Assembly: GCA_025774865.1 (NCBI GenBank)
Contig: JALGZO010000673.1
Location: 1-32,452 of the forward strand
Reading direction: 5' to 3'
Length of the DNA: 32,452 nt
From: a bacterium
GTDB taxonomy: Bacteria > ARS69
Of this stretch, positions 16,446 to 25,661 are shown piece after piece (within the stretch, counting starts at the first letter, position 1; every line of letters begins with the position of its first letter). The position numbers were made by a program, and so were the translations under genes. The notes beneath the pieces were generated by a model that was not told the DNA's origin, did no database searches, and was given only the letters and a program-made list of their open reading frames with translations.

Positions 16446-17981
16446 TCAGTGCTTGTGCAGATCCTTGTGCATGATCCGCCGGAACTCGGTGATCTGCTCA
16501 GGCTTCGAGAGACTGGACAGGCGCGTCGCGAGATCCCGGTCGCTTTCCTGCCGGAGCTTCTCCGCCACGAGATCGATCCAGACGGGCGCGAAGCCGCGCT
16601 CCTCCAGGAACGCTCGTCGCGCCAGCAGCCGCTCCGCCGCTTCGGCGGCACTCGCGGGGAGAGTCTCGAGCGAGTCCGTCACGCCCGCGCCACGACCTCC
16701 ACCATGGTCGACCTCGAGCGACTTCGCGCGGTCCAGCGCTTCGTCCCGAGACAAACCATCCGCGACGCACAGCGTGACCGCCGCCAGCAGCAGGTGCGGA
16801 AATGCGCTTCCGTCGGGACTGCGAAACTCGACCGTGGCTTGGGAGCGCGCGTCCGGCGGCGGGCCCGACTCCGACGGATTCATGGCCTGGTCCATCCTGG
16901 TCGCGGTGCGGAAATCGAGCGGGATCCGGATGAGGCTGGAGCGATCGTGGCGTCCCCAGCAGACGTGAGTCGGCGCTTCCTGCCCCGGGACGAGGCGCAG
17001 ATAGCTGGAAGCGACCGTGTTTCCGAACGCCGTGAGGGCGGGCGCCTCGCCCAGCAGACCGCCGATCAGCCGGAGGGCATCCTCGGAGAGTTCTCCATCG
17101 TCGTCGCGCATCGTGTTGCGTCCGTCCCGCTCCAGGGCCAGGTGAAGGTGCATTCCGCTGCCGGCCATCCCCGGCTCGAGCTTCGGCGAGTACGTGACGG
17201 ACGCGCCGTACCGGTCGGCGATCACCCGGATCAGCCAGCGGGCCACCGACACCCACGTGCCCAGGTCCTCCACCGGGACGAGTGAGAGCTCGAGCTCGTA
17301 CTGCTCGGCGCGATGTCCTTGGAGCTCCGGATTCTCGGACTCGATCTGATCCAGGTAGCCGACCTCGCCGTGGCAGTACTTGACGCTCCCGGTCACCTCG
17401 CTGACGACGCGGAGGATCTCGTCCGCGACGTCTCGGCCGTGCAGGTACGGTTCGGCCTGGTGGTAGTTGCGCTGTGCCTTGCCGGTGAAGCGATCGTCGC
17501 CTCGTTCCATGATGAGATAGAACTCCAGCTCCGCGAGGGCGCGAAGCGTGGCGCCCGTCGAGGTTCGAAGGTTCTCCACCGCCGCGGCCAGCAGGTTGTC
17601 CGGAGTCACCGGACATGGTGAACCGTCGCGACCGGCGAACCGGCAGACGATGTCCATCTCGTCGGCCGCCCACGGATTCCGGAACGCCCACCGGTAGACG
17701 GGAACGACGTACAGGTCGCTTCCGGAGGAGTCGAAGAGGCCGGGGAACAGACTGGACCCATCGACGCGCTCACCGAAGGCTAGAACGCGCTCGAGATGCT
17801 CGGGATCCACGATGGGTATGCGCAATTCGCGGAGCTTGCCGTCGAACCCGGGGTAGCGGAGGTTGATCACGCGGATGCCGTCTTCCAGCACGAAGCGCAC
17901 GAGATCCTGCCGCTGCCACCGGTCGGGCGGCTTCCGAAGGCGCCGGACGAGCGGGCGCACGTCGTGGACGGGCTCTTCCAT
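16446..17981 (-). CDS. Glutamine synthetase family protein (type I-like, divergent)
   Basis: LAELEFYLI, EQYELEL, GSGMHLHLAL, SSYLRLVPGQEAP, SSLIRIPLD, VEFRSPDGSAFPHLLLA motifs. Confidence 0.88.
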   Translation of the reverse strand: MEEPVHDVRPLVRRLRKPPDRWQRQDLVRFVLEDGIRVINLRYPGFDGKLRELRIPIVDPEHLERVLAFGERVDGSSLFPGLFDSSGSDLYVVPVYRWAFRNPWAADEMDIVCRFAGRDGSPCPVTPDNLLAAAVENLRTSTGATLRALAELEFYLIMERGDDRFTGKAQRNYHQAEPYLHGRDVADEILRVVSEVTGSVKYCHGEVGYLDQIESENPELQGHRAEQYELELSLVPVEDLGTWVSVARWLIRVIADRYGASVTYSPKLEPGMAGSGMHLHLALERDGRNTMRDDDGELSEDALRLIGGLLGEAPALTAFGNTVASSYLRLVPGQEAPTHVCWGRHDRSSLIRIPLDFRTATRMDQAMNPSESGPPPDARSQATVEFRSPDGSAFPHLLLAAVTLCVADGLSRDEALDRAKSLEVDHGGGRGAGVTDSLETLPASAAEAAERLLARRAFLEERGFAPVWIDLVAEKLRQESDRDLATRLSSLSKPEQITEFRRIMHKDLHKH

Positions 17982-18130
17982 GATCTCTGTTTAGCGGAAT
18001 CGGGCGTGCCCGACCAGGCTGAACGCGAGGAAGGCACTACCAGGGCATGTCGAGCATATGGCCCGGGGATGTGGCAATCTACTCGGGCTGATGTTCTCGT
18101 GATCGGAGAGAGCGGAAGGGAGGCAACCAC

Positions 18131-19150
18131 ATGGACTCGGCCATTCGCTCCCGCATTACCGGTGTCGGTTCGTACGTACCACCACGGGTCGTCACGAACC
18201 AGGAGCTCACGGAGTACATGGACACCTCTGACGAGTGGATCGTCGAGCGGACCGGCATTCACACTCGCCATTGGGTGGATCCGGAGACGTCGACCTCCGA
18301 CCTGGCCCTGGAGGCGGCTCAGCGCGCGCTGGCCGCCGCTGGCGTGGACGGACCCGACCTCGACATGATCATGCTCGCCACGCTGAGTCCGGATCACCAG
18401 TTTCCGGGAACGGCATGCTTCCTCCAGGCCAAGATGGCCTTGCCCGGAGTCCCGGCTCTGGACGTGCGTCAGCAATGCAGCGGTTTCATCTATGCGATGG
18501 CGATCGCCGACCAGTTCATTCGCGCCGGTACGTATCAGAAGGTGCTCATCGCCGGCGCCGAAGTTCATTCGAAGGGGCTCGAGCTGAGCACGCGAGGCCG
18601 CGACGTCAGCGTGTTGTTCGGCGATGGAGCGGGCGCGGTCGTCGTGGAAGCGGCTCAGGTCACCGATCCCGAGCGCGAGCCCCACGTCTTTTCCACCCAC
18701 CTCCACGCCGACGGGACCTTCGCCAAAGAGCTCTGGCTCGGCGCACCCGGGATGGGGTACGTGGGACCGTACGTGAACGAGGGGGCGTTCGAGCGAGGCG
18801 AGCAGTACCCGCAGATGAACGGGCGCACGGTCTTCGTCCACGCCGTGAAGCACATGGCCGAATCCGTGATGGAAGCCCTCGACGCCAACGGCGTGGAGCT
18901 CGAGGACGTAGAGCTGTTCTTCTTCCATCAAGCGAACCAGCGCATCAGCGAGGCCGCCGCGCATCGACTCGGCATTCCCGGCGACAAGGTGTTCAACACG
19001 ATCGACCGGTTCGGAAACACGACGGCGGCTTCGATCCCCATCGGCCTGGACTGCGCCGTTCAAGCGGGCAAGTTGCAGCCCGGCATGCTGGTCGCCTGCG
19101 CGGCGTTCGGCAGCGGGTTCACCTGGTGCTCTCTGCTGCTCCGGTGGTGA
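18131..19150 (+). CDS. fabH: Beta-ketoacyl-ACP synthase III family protein
   Basis: ITGVGSYVPPRVVTN, DVRQQCSGFIYA (Cys), FFFHQANQRI (His), FGNTTAASIPI (Asn) catalytic motifs; RBS GAAGGGAGG. Confidence 0.92.
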   Translation: MDSAIRSRITGVGSYVPPRVVTNQELTEYMDTSDEWIVERTGIHTRHWVDPETSTSDLALEAAQRALAAAGVDGPDLDMIMLATLSPDHQFPGTACFLQAKMALPGVPALDVRQQCSGFIYAMAIADQFIRAGTYQKVLIAGAEVHSKGLELSTRGRDVSVLFGDGAGAVVVEAAQVTDPEREPHVFSTHLHADGTFAKELWLGAPGMGYVGPYVNEGAFERGEQYPQMNGRTVFVHAVKHMAESVMEALDANGVELEDVELFFFHQANQRISEAAAHRLGIPGDKVFNTIDRFGNTTAASIPIGLDCAVQAGKLQPGMLVACAAFGSGFTWCSLLLRW

Positions 19151-19241
19151 TCCGGGAGGTCGGCGAATCCGTTTCGAGCCGGTGGAGGCGCCGTCGTGAA
19201 CTCGCATGAGGGCCGGCCCGAGATCGCCAGGGCGCCTCCCC

Positions 19242-19285
19242 TTGACGACATCCGGATATCTGCATATCTAATACCGGACCCGGTA
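19242..19285 (+). promoter_or_regulatory. Candidate sigma-70 promoter (TTGACG-17-TATCTA) with two dyads, likely ArsR operator
   Basis: -35 TTGACG 19242-19247, -10 TATCTA 19265-19270; GATAT-CTGC-ATATC at 19255-19268 and TACCGG-AC-CCGGTA at 19272-19285; located just upstream of the ArsR gene. Confidence 0.55.
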
Positions 19286-19304
19286 CTCGTGAAAGGGCCC
19301 GGAG

Positions 19305-19643
19305 ATGTCGGAAGCGATCCCACAGGCAGCTATCGAAAGGCTGGTCAACGACTTGGAGCTGGCCGAGCAGCGTGCGGAGATCCTCCGGGCGCTGGGGAAC
19401 CCGGTCCGTCTCCGCCTCGTGGCGCGGCTCTGCTTCTCCCAGGAGAGAACGGTCAGCGAGCTCTGCGACGAGCTCGGCCTCGCCCAGTCCACGGTGTCCC
19501 GGCAGCTGGGGGCGCTTCGGCTCCTGGGCCTCGTTCGCTGCCGGCAGGACGGCGGCTTCCGGTTCTACTCGCTCGCCCTTCCCCAGGTCGTGTCGCTCAT
19601 TGAGTGCCTGGCCACGTGTCGGCCGGACTTGCCCCACCTGTAG
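19305..19643 (+). CDS. ArsR/SmtB-family transcriptional regulator
   Basis: LRALGNPVRLRLVARLCFSQERTVSELCDELGLAQSTVSRQLGALRLLGLVRCRQDGGFRFYSL winged-helix pattern; C-terminal ECLATC. Confidence 0.9.
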   Translation: MSEAIPQAAIERLVNDLELAEQRAEILRALGNPVRLRLVARLCFSQERTVSELCDELGLAQSTVSRQLGALRLLGLVRCRQDGGFRFYSLALPQVVSLIECLATCRPDLPHL

Positions 19644-19664
19644 AGGAAGAAAGGGTCGCGGAAG

Positions 19665-21878
19665 ATGGGGGTCACACGGCGTCAGTTCCTCAAGATCGGC
19701 GGAGCCGCCGCCGGCGCCAGCGTCGGCTCCGGGCTCGTCACGGACTGGTGGGGTCTCGATCCGGACGTCGTCCACGATCCGGCCACCGACGGCGACCGAA
19801 TCGTCCCCACGTTCTGCGAGATCTGCTTCTGGAAGTGCGGCGTCCTCGCCCACGTGAAGGACGGCCGCGTCACGAAGATCACCGGCAATCCCGAGCATCC
19901 TCTCTCCCGGGGCCGACTCTGCCCCCGCGGCACCGGTGGCACCGGTCTCCTCTACGATCCGGATCGGCTGAAGAAGCCGCTCCTTCGCCGAGAGAAACGT
20001 GGCGCGCAGTCCTTCGAGGCAGTCAGCTGGGACGACGCACTCGACACCGTCGCGGAAGGGATGCTGAAGATCCAGGAACGCTACGGACCCGAGGCACTTG
20101 CCCTCTACAATCACGGCTACGGGGCGAGTTGGTTCAAGCACCTCCTTCGCGCCTACGGTTCTCCGAACATCGCCGCCCCTTCCTATGCCCAGTGCCGCGG
20201 ACCTCGTGAGGTCGGCTTCCAGCTGACCTTCGGCGCCGGGGTCGGTTCTCCCGAGAAGACCGACATGGCGAACTCGCGGGTCATCACCCTGATCGGTTCG
20301 CACCTCGGCGAGAACATGCACAACACCCAGGTCCAGGATCTCGCGACCGCGCTCGATCGTGGCGCCGAGCTCGTGGTCGTCGATCCGCGCTACTCCACCG
20401 TCGCCGGCAAGGCGCGCTACTGGCTCCCGATCAAGCCCGGCACCGACCTCGCGCTGCTCCTCGCATGGATGCACGTGATCGTGAAGGAAGGGCTCTACGA
20501 CCGCGATTACCTCGACCGGTACGCCATCGGCCTCGACGAGCTGAAGAAGCACCTCGAGGACAAGACTCCGGAATGGGCGTGGGTGCAGACGACGATTCGG
20601 CCCGAGACGATCGTGGAGACGGCGCGCTTTCTCGCCGGCGCGCGGCCAGCGTCCCTCGTTCACCCGGGGCGCCACGTCACGTGGTACGGCGACGACACGC
20701 AGCGGAGCCGGGCCATCGCGATGCTGAACGCGCTGCTCGGTTCCTGGGGACGGCGCGGGGGATTCGTCTTCCCGAATCAGATCTCGCTCCCGAAGTACCC
20801 GTACACGGCCTACGGCAAGAACCCGCCGCTTCCCGCTGACACCCCCAGGGGCACGGTCTACCCGCTCGCGGACGCGACCCTCGCCTCGGGAATGTGCGAC
20901 GCGAGCATTCCGGGCACGGCCGACTACGACATCAAGGGATGGATCGTCTACGGCTCGAATCTCCTGCAATCCCTGCCCGATCCGGAGAAGACGAAGCGGG
21001 CCCTGCAGGAGCTCGACCTCGTCGTCGTGGTGGACGTGCTGCCGGCGGAGATCGCGGGCTGGGCCGACGTGGTGCTGCCCGAGTGCACGTACCTCGAGCG
21101 GTGCGACGAAGTACACACGCCGGCCTATCAGGAGCCCTTCCTCGCGGTGCGCCAGCCGGTCGTCCCGCCCATGTACGACACGAAGCCAGGCTGGTGGATC
21201 GCGCGCGAGATCGCCCACCGGATCGGTCTCGCGGACTACTTCCCCTGGGAAGACAGCATCGAGTACGCGAAGCAACGCGTGAAGTCCGGCGGCTTCGACT
21301 GCGACGTGCTCATGGAGAAGGGAGTCGTCGTCGCCGACGCCGGGCCGGTCACGATCGAAGAGGGACTCGAACCCGACTTCCCCACCCCTTCCGGCAAGAT
21401 CGAACTCCATTCCGAGCAGCTCGCGGACGCGGGCTTCGATCCCGTGCCGAACTTCACGGCCCCCGAGGAACCGCCGCCGGGACACTTCCGGCTCCTCTTC
21501 GGACGGGCCCCGGTCCACACCTTCGGCCGGACCACGAACAACCGCTTCCTCTCCGAGGTCTACGACGAGAACGAGATCTGGGTGAACGCGCGCATGGCCG
21601 AGGAGCTCGGCCTCGAGAACGGCGAGCGTGTGACGCTGGTGAACCAGGACGGCGTGCGCTCCGAGCCGATCCGTGTGAAGGCCACCCAGCGAATTCGGTC
21701 CGACTGCGTGTACATGGTGCACGGCTACGGGCACAGCGCGAAGGGATTGCGGTTCGCGCGTGGTCGTGGCGCGGATGACAGCAAGCTCGTCACACGCTAC
21801 CGCACGGATCCGATCATGGGGGGCACGGGAATGAACGTGAACTTCGTGCGGATCGAGAGAGCCGGGGTACCGGCATGA
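19665..21878 (+). CDS. Molybdopterin oxidoreductase, polysulfide/thiosulfate reductase catalytic subunit-like (PsrA/PhsA family)
   Basis: Tat motif RRQFLKIGGAAAG; CEICFWKCGVLAHVKDGRVTKITGNPEHPLSRGRLCPRG; candidate Mo ligand SYAQCRGPREVG; molybdopterin dinucleotide-binding C-terminus. Confidence 0.9.
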   Translation: MGVTRRQFLKIGGAAAGASVGSGLVTDWWGLDPDVVHDPATDGDRIVPTFCEICFWKCGVLAHVKDGRVTKITGNPEHPLSRGRLCPRGTGGTGLLYDPDRLKKPLLRREKRGAQSFEAVSWDDALDTVAEGMLKIQERYGPEALALYNHGYGASWFKHLLRAYGSPNIAAPSYAQCRGPREVGFQLTFGAGVGSPEKTDMANSRVITLIGSHLGENMHNTQVQDLATALDRGAELVVVDPRYSTVAGKARYWLPIKPGTDLALLLAWMHVIVKEGLYDRDYLDRYAIGLDELKKHLEDKTPEWAWVQTTIRPETIVETARFLAGARPASLVHPGRHVTWYGDDTQRSRAIAMLNALLGSWGRRGGFVFPNQISLPKYPYTAYGKNPPLPADTPRGTVYPLADATLASGMCDASIPGTADYDIKGWIVYGSNLLQSLPDPEKTKRALQELDLVVVVDVLPAEIAGWADVVLPECTYLERCDEVHTPAYQEPFLAVRQPVVPPMYDTKPGWWIAREIAHRIGLADYFPWEDSIEYAKQRVKSGGFDCDVLMEKGVVVADAGPVTIEEGLEPDFPTPSGKIELHSEQLADAGFDPVPNFTAPEEPPPGHFRLLFGRAPVHTFGRTTNNRFLSEVYDENEIWVNARMAEELGLENGERVTLVNQDGVRSEPIRVKATQRIRSDCVYMVHGYGHSAKGLRFARGRGADDSKLVTRYRTDPIMGGTGMNVNFVRIERAGVPA

Positions 21879-22441
21879 GCGCGCGGAGGAAGCGCCACGC
21901 GATGATCGTCGACACGACTCTCTGTGTCGGCTGCCAGGCGTGCGTCCTGGCCTGCAAGGCGGAGAACGACGTTCCGGACGGGTACTGCCGCGATTGGATC
22001 GTGGAGGAAGTCCGAGGCGAGTTCCCCGGGTTGCAGGCGGAGATCCGCTCCGAGCGCTGCAACCATTGCAGCCATCCCCCCTGCGTCACGGCCTGCCCCA
22101 CCGGGGCGAGCCACGTGAACGAGGGGGGTACGATCCTCGTCACCCACGACAAATGCACCGGCTGCAAAGCCTGTATCTCCGCCTGCCCCTACGACGCCCG
22201 CTTCGTGCACCCGAACGGATACGTGGACAAGTGCACGTTCTGTCTGCACCGCGTGCAGCGCGGCCAGCTTCCGGCCTGCGTCGAGGTCTGCCCGACCTCT
22301 TGCCTCCACTTCGGCAACCTCGAGGATCCGGCTTCCGACGTCGCCCGGCTCCTGCGCACCCGACCCTGGAAGGTGAATCAGCCCGAGACCGGCTGCGAGC
22401 CGAACGTCTTCTTCCTGACCGGGAGGGAGCGTCATGCGTAG
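21875..22441 (+). CDS. 4Fe-4S ferredoxin subunit (PsrB-like)
   Basis: CVGCQACVLACK, CNHCSHPPCVTACPTGA, CTGCKACISACPYDAR, C-x2-C...CVEVCPTSC; ATGA overlap with the upstream gene. Confidence 0.93.
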   Translation: MSARRKRHAMIVDTTLCVGCQACVLACKAENDVPDGYCRDWIVEEVRGEFPGLQAEIRSERCNHCSHPPCVTACPTGASHVNEGGTILVTHDKCTGCKACISACPYDARFVHPNGYVDKCTFCLHRVQRGQLPACVEVCPTSCLHFGNLEDPASDVARLLRTRPWKVNQPETGCEPNVFFLTGRERHA

Positions 22442-23411
22442 CGTCACCGAGCTCCTCGAGGTCGTTCACGGACGGCACAACGAATTGATCGATCCCGGCC
22501 TCCACGTATGGGGCTGGGAGATTCCGGTCTATCTCTTCCTCGGCGGGCTCGCGGCGGGGCTCCTGATTCTGCCGGCCGCCCTCGAGTGGCGGCGCGAGCG
22601 GGAAGGCGACGATCAACTCGCGACGGCCGTGCGCTGGGCTCCGCTCATGGCCCTCGGGATGATCTCGATCGGGATGCTCGCGCTGTTTCTCGATCTCGAG
22701 TTCAAGCTGCACGTGTATCGCTTCTACCTCTCGTTCGAGGCAGCGAGCCCCATGTCCTGGGGCGCCTGGATCCTTCTCCTCGTCTACCCCGTCGGCTGGT
22801 TTCTCGGGATCGGCCTCACGAACTACCGGGAACGGGCGCGCCTCGGGCGCGGTTGGACGCGCACCGTGGTCGAGCTCACGGCGCGCGTGTTCCGAAATCA
22901 CCGTGAGGTGGTGCTGGCGGGAAACGTCGTCGCGGGCGTGGCGCTCGGGACGTACACCGGGCTCCTGCTCGGAGCACTCGCCGCCCGACCGCTCTGGAAC
23001 AGCACGATCCTGGGTCCGCTCTTCCTCGTGTCCGGCCTCTCGACGGCGGCCGCCTGGCTCTCGCTCTTCCGTCTTCCCGAAGCGCTCCACCTCCGGCTCA
23101 GCCGCTGGGAGATGGGACTTCTCGGAACCGAGGCGGCGTTCCTCGCCATGTATCTGCTCGACCTCGCAACCGGAGCGCGAGCGAGCGCCGCCGCGGCCCG
23201 CGTCCTTCTCGGCGGGCCGTGGACCGGGCCGTTCTGGTCCGTCGTCTTCGGAATGGGGCTCGCGGTCCCCTTCGCCCTGAAGTGGGTGGAGACGACGCGC
23301 CACCAACGGCCCGCGCTCGCCGCTCCCGTCCTGGTTCTCCTGGGGGGCTTGGGTCTCCGCTGGATCCTGGTCGCGGCCGGACAAACCGCCTCGTACGCGA
23401 TGTTGCCGTAG
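22434..23411 (+). CDS. NrfD/PsrC-family membrane subunit
   Basis: Polytopic; WGWEIPVYLFLGGLAAGLLILPAALE, NrfD signature; overlaps the ferredoxin gene. Confidence 0.9.
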   Translation: MRSVTELLEVVHGRHNELIDPGLHVWGWEIPVYLFLGGLAAGLLILPAALEWRREREGDDQLATAVRWAPLMALGMISIGMLALFLDLEFKLHVYRFYLSFEAASPMSWGAWILLLVYPVGWFLGIGLTNYRERARLGRGWTRTVVELTARVFRNHREVVLAGNVVAGVALGTYTGLLLGALAARPLWNSTILGPLFLVSGLSTAAAWLSLFRLPEALHLRLSRWEMGLLGTEAAFLAMYLLDLATGARASAAAARVLLGGPWTGPFWSVVFGMGLAVPFALKWVETTRHQRPALAAPVLVLLGGLGLRWILVAAGQTASYAMLP

Positions 23412-23425
23412 GAAGGAGCTTCGAC

Positions 23426-23980
23426 ATGCGCCCTCGACCTTTCTGGAATCCTTACCTGGCCGGCGTCGTGCTCGGTGTCGTGCTCCTCGCCTCGTTCCTC
23501 GTGATGGGCTGGGGGCTCGGCTCGTCCGGCGCGGTCACGCGCTTCGGAGTCGGCGCCGCCCACCTGATCGCTCCCGAGGCCGTCGAGTCGAACGACTACT
23601 TCGCTCGTTACCTGGGAGACACGCACATCCTCGACGACTGGCTCGTCTTCCTCGTGCTGGGCGTCTTCCTCGGCGGGCTCTTCGGGGCCTACACGGGAGG
23701 GCGACTCCGCTCCGAGGTGGTGCGAGGCGAGGTGTTCGAGCGACAGCGCGGAAGCGGCGGAGGCCCTCGTCGGTTCGGCGTCTCCCCCCGCACGCGCCTC
23801 GCGCTCGCGCTCTCGGGCGGCGTGATCATGGGGATCGCGGCCCGCCTGGCTCGCGGCTGCACGTCTGGACAGGCGCTCACCGGCGGCGCGCTGCTCTCGG
23901 TCGGCGCGTGGGTCTTCATGTTCGCGGTGTTCGCCGGAGGCTACCTCGTGGCTCCGCTCGTGCGGAGGCAGTGGCGATGA
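23426..23980 (+). CDS. YeeE/YedE family sulfur-transport membrane protein (first half)
   Basis: MRPRPFWNPYLAGVVLGVVLLASF..., LARGCTSGQALTGGALLSVGAW; RBS GGAAGGAG. Confidence 0.88.
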   Translation: MRPRPFWNPYLAGVVLGVVLLASFLVMGWGLGSSGAVTRFGVGAAHLIAPEAVESNDYFARYLGDTHILDDWLVFLVLGVFLGGLFGAYTGGRLRSEVVRGEVFERQRGSGGGPRRFGVSPRTRLALALSGGVIMGIAARLARGCTSGQALTGGALLSVGAWVFMFAVFAGGYLVAPLVRRQWR

Positions 23981-25149
23981 ACGAGCTCCCCCTCTACATG
24001 AAGGATGCGTTCGGTCATCCCGCGGGTCTCGTGATCGCCACCGCGCTGGGTTTCGCGTTCGGCTTCGTGCTCGAAAGATCGGGATTCGGACGCGCGTCGA
24101 TCCTCGCCGCGCAGTTCTACTTCACGAACCTTCGCGTCCTGAAGGTCATGTTCGCCGCCATCGTCACGGCGCTGCTCGGCATCACGATCCTCTCGGGGCT
24201 CGGCATCCTCGATCTCGAAGCGATGCGCGTCCCGGAGACGTGGCTCTGGCCGCAGCTCGTCGGCGGGCTCTTGCTCGGCGCCGGCTTCATCATCTCGGGC
24301 TACTGCCCGGGAACGGGCGTCGTGGCCCTGGCGTCGGGAAAGTGGGACGGGCTCGTGGCGATCGTCGGGGTGATGCTGGGATCGGTGGCGTTCGGGTTCG
24401 CGTATCCGTTCCTCGCCGGTTTCTACACGAGCGGCCACCTCGGAGTCCTGCGGCTCCCGGAGCTTCTCGGTTTACCGCAGGCGGTCGTGGCGGCCGCCGT
24501 GGTGCTCATGGCGCTCGGGATGTTCGCGGGCGGCGAGATCGTCGAGAGGAAGTTCGGACCGCGCGGCAACCGCCGGCTCGAACGTCCGAGATCGGGCGAT
24601 CCAGTCCATCGGCGCCGCGTGTTCGCAGGGCTGTCCGTGGCGATGGGGCTCGGTGTCCTGACGCTCTTGGCCCCGAAGGCGGCGACCGTCGAGGCGTCGC
24701 GCGGATTCGGCTCGATGAGCGCGCGCGAGCTCGCGACCCGTCTCGTGGAGGATCCGTCGAGCGTGTGGCTGGTCGATCTTCGGGACGAAACGGAGAGCCG
24801 GATTCCCGGCGCGATTCCCTTGGCGGGAGACGACACAGCGCTACTGGCTGATCTTCCCTCGACTCGCTCGCTCGTCCTCTACGCGGAGGCCGACCCCGAG
24901 GTACCTGCCTCTGCGCACCACTTCGACGGAGATGTCTTCGTTCTCGAGGGCGGGTACCGGGCCTTCGCCAGAGAGATCCTCGAGCCGCCGGTTCTCTCTC
25001 CGGAAGCCACGGCGCACGACGTCGACGATTACCGGCTACTCTCCGCGCTACACGCGTACTTCACGGGAGCGTCGGTCGTCGAGGCGCCACCGGCCGTGAC
25101 CCCGAGGAAGTTGCAACGGAAGACACCCAAGAAGGGCGGCGGCTGTTGA
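23977..25149 (+). CDS. YeeE/YedE family protein (second half) fused to a rhodanese-like domain lacking the catalytic Cys; C-terminus KKGGGC
   Basis: FGFVLERSGFGRASILAAQFYF, GYCPGTGVVALASGKWDG; rhodanese-like VWLVDLRDETESRIPGAIPL...LVLYAEADPEV...VFVLEGGYRAF. Confidence 0.85.
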   Translation: MNELPLYMKDAFGHPAGLVIATALGFAFGFVLERSGFGRASILAAQFYFTNLRVLKVMFAAIVTALLGITILSGLGILDLEAMRVPETWLWPQLVGGLLLGAGFIISGYCPGTGVVALASGKWDGLVAIVGVMLGSVAFGFAYPFLAGFYTSGHLGVLRLPELLGLPQAVVAAAVVLMALGMFAGGEIVERKFGPRGNRRLERPRSGDPVHRRRVFAGLSVAMGLGVLTLLAPKAATVEASRGFGSMSARELATRLVEDPSSVWLVDLRDETESRIPGAIPLAGDDTALLADLPSTRSLVLYAEADPEVPASAHHFDGDVFVLEGGYRAFAREILEPPVLSPEATAHDVDDYRLLSALHAYFTGASVVEAPPAVTPRKLQRKTPKKGGGC

Positions 25150-25177
25150 TCGCCGTGTCAGGCAAGGAGGTGCCGTC

Positions 25178-25660
25178 ATGCTGCAGGCCACGGTGAAGAG
25201 AGTCGAGGGGTACAGCCTCCTCGGCAAGTCGAACAGCAACCACTGGATTCCGATGGACGGCCCGAAGAAGATCGGGGCCGAGGACGCGGCCGCTCGCCCG
25301 AAGGAGCTCCTGCTCCTGGCGCTGGGAGGGTGCACGGCCTTCGACGTCGAAATGATTCTCCGCAAGCGACGCGTGCAGCTCGATCGGTTCGACGTCGAGC
25401 TCGAAGCCGACGAAGCCGGCGATCACCCCATGGTCTTCACGGAGGTCCGGATGACCTATCGCTTCGAGGGCGAACAGGTGCCGGCGGCCGACGTCGAGCG
25501 AGCGATTCGGCTCTCGGAGGAGAAGTACTGCTCCGTGAGCGCGATGCTCCGGAAGGCGTTCCCGATCCGGTGGAGGGCCACGATCAACGGCGACGAGGTC
25601 CTCACCGGCCCGGCGCCCCCGGAGCCCGACATGATGCGACTCGCGGGCCCGGCCGCGTAG
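25178..25660 (+). CDS. OsmC family protein
   Basis: RPKELLLLALGGCTAFDVEMILRK...EEKYCSVSAMLRK: both OsmC Cys; strong AAGGAGGTG Shine-Dalgarno. Confidence 0.9.
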   Translation: MLQATVKRVEGYSLLGKSNSNHWIPMDGPKKIGAEDAAARPKELLLLALGGCTAFDVEMILRKRRVQLDRFDVELEADEAGDHPMVFTEVRMTYRFEGEQVPAADVERAIRLSEEKYCSVSAMLRKAFPIRWRATINGDEVLTGPAPPEPDMMRLAGPAA

Positions 25661-25661
25661 C

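Noticed and set aside
19119-21734. 871-aa minus-strand ORF
   Set aside because: Antisense to the clear PsrA/PhsA-like gene; low-complexity R/H/D/V-rich translation typical of antisense frames in GC-rich DNA.
19305-23411. Respiratory arsenate reductase (Arr) operon because of the adjacent ArsR
   Set aside because: ArsR-family genes also sense sulfide/persulfide, and the downstream YeeE/YedE, rhodanese-like and OsmC genes favour sulfur; kept only as an alternative to test.
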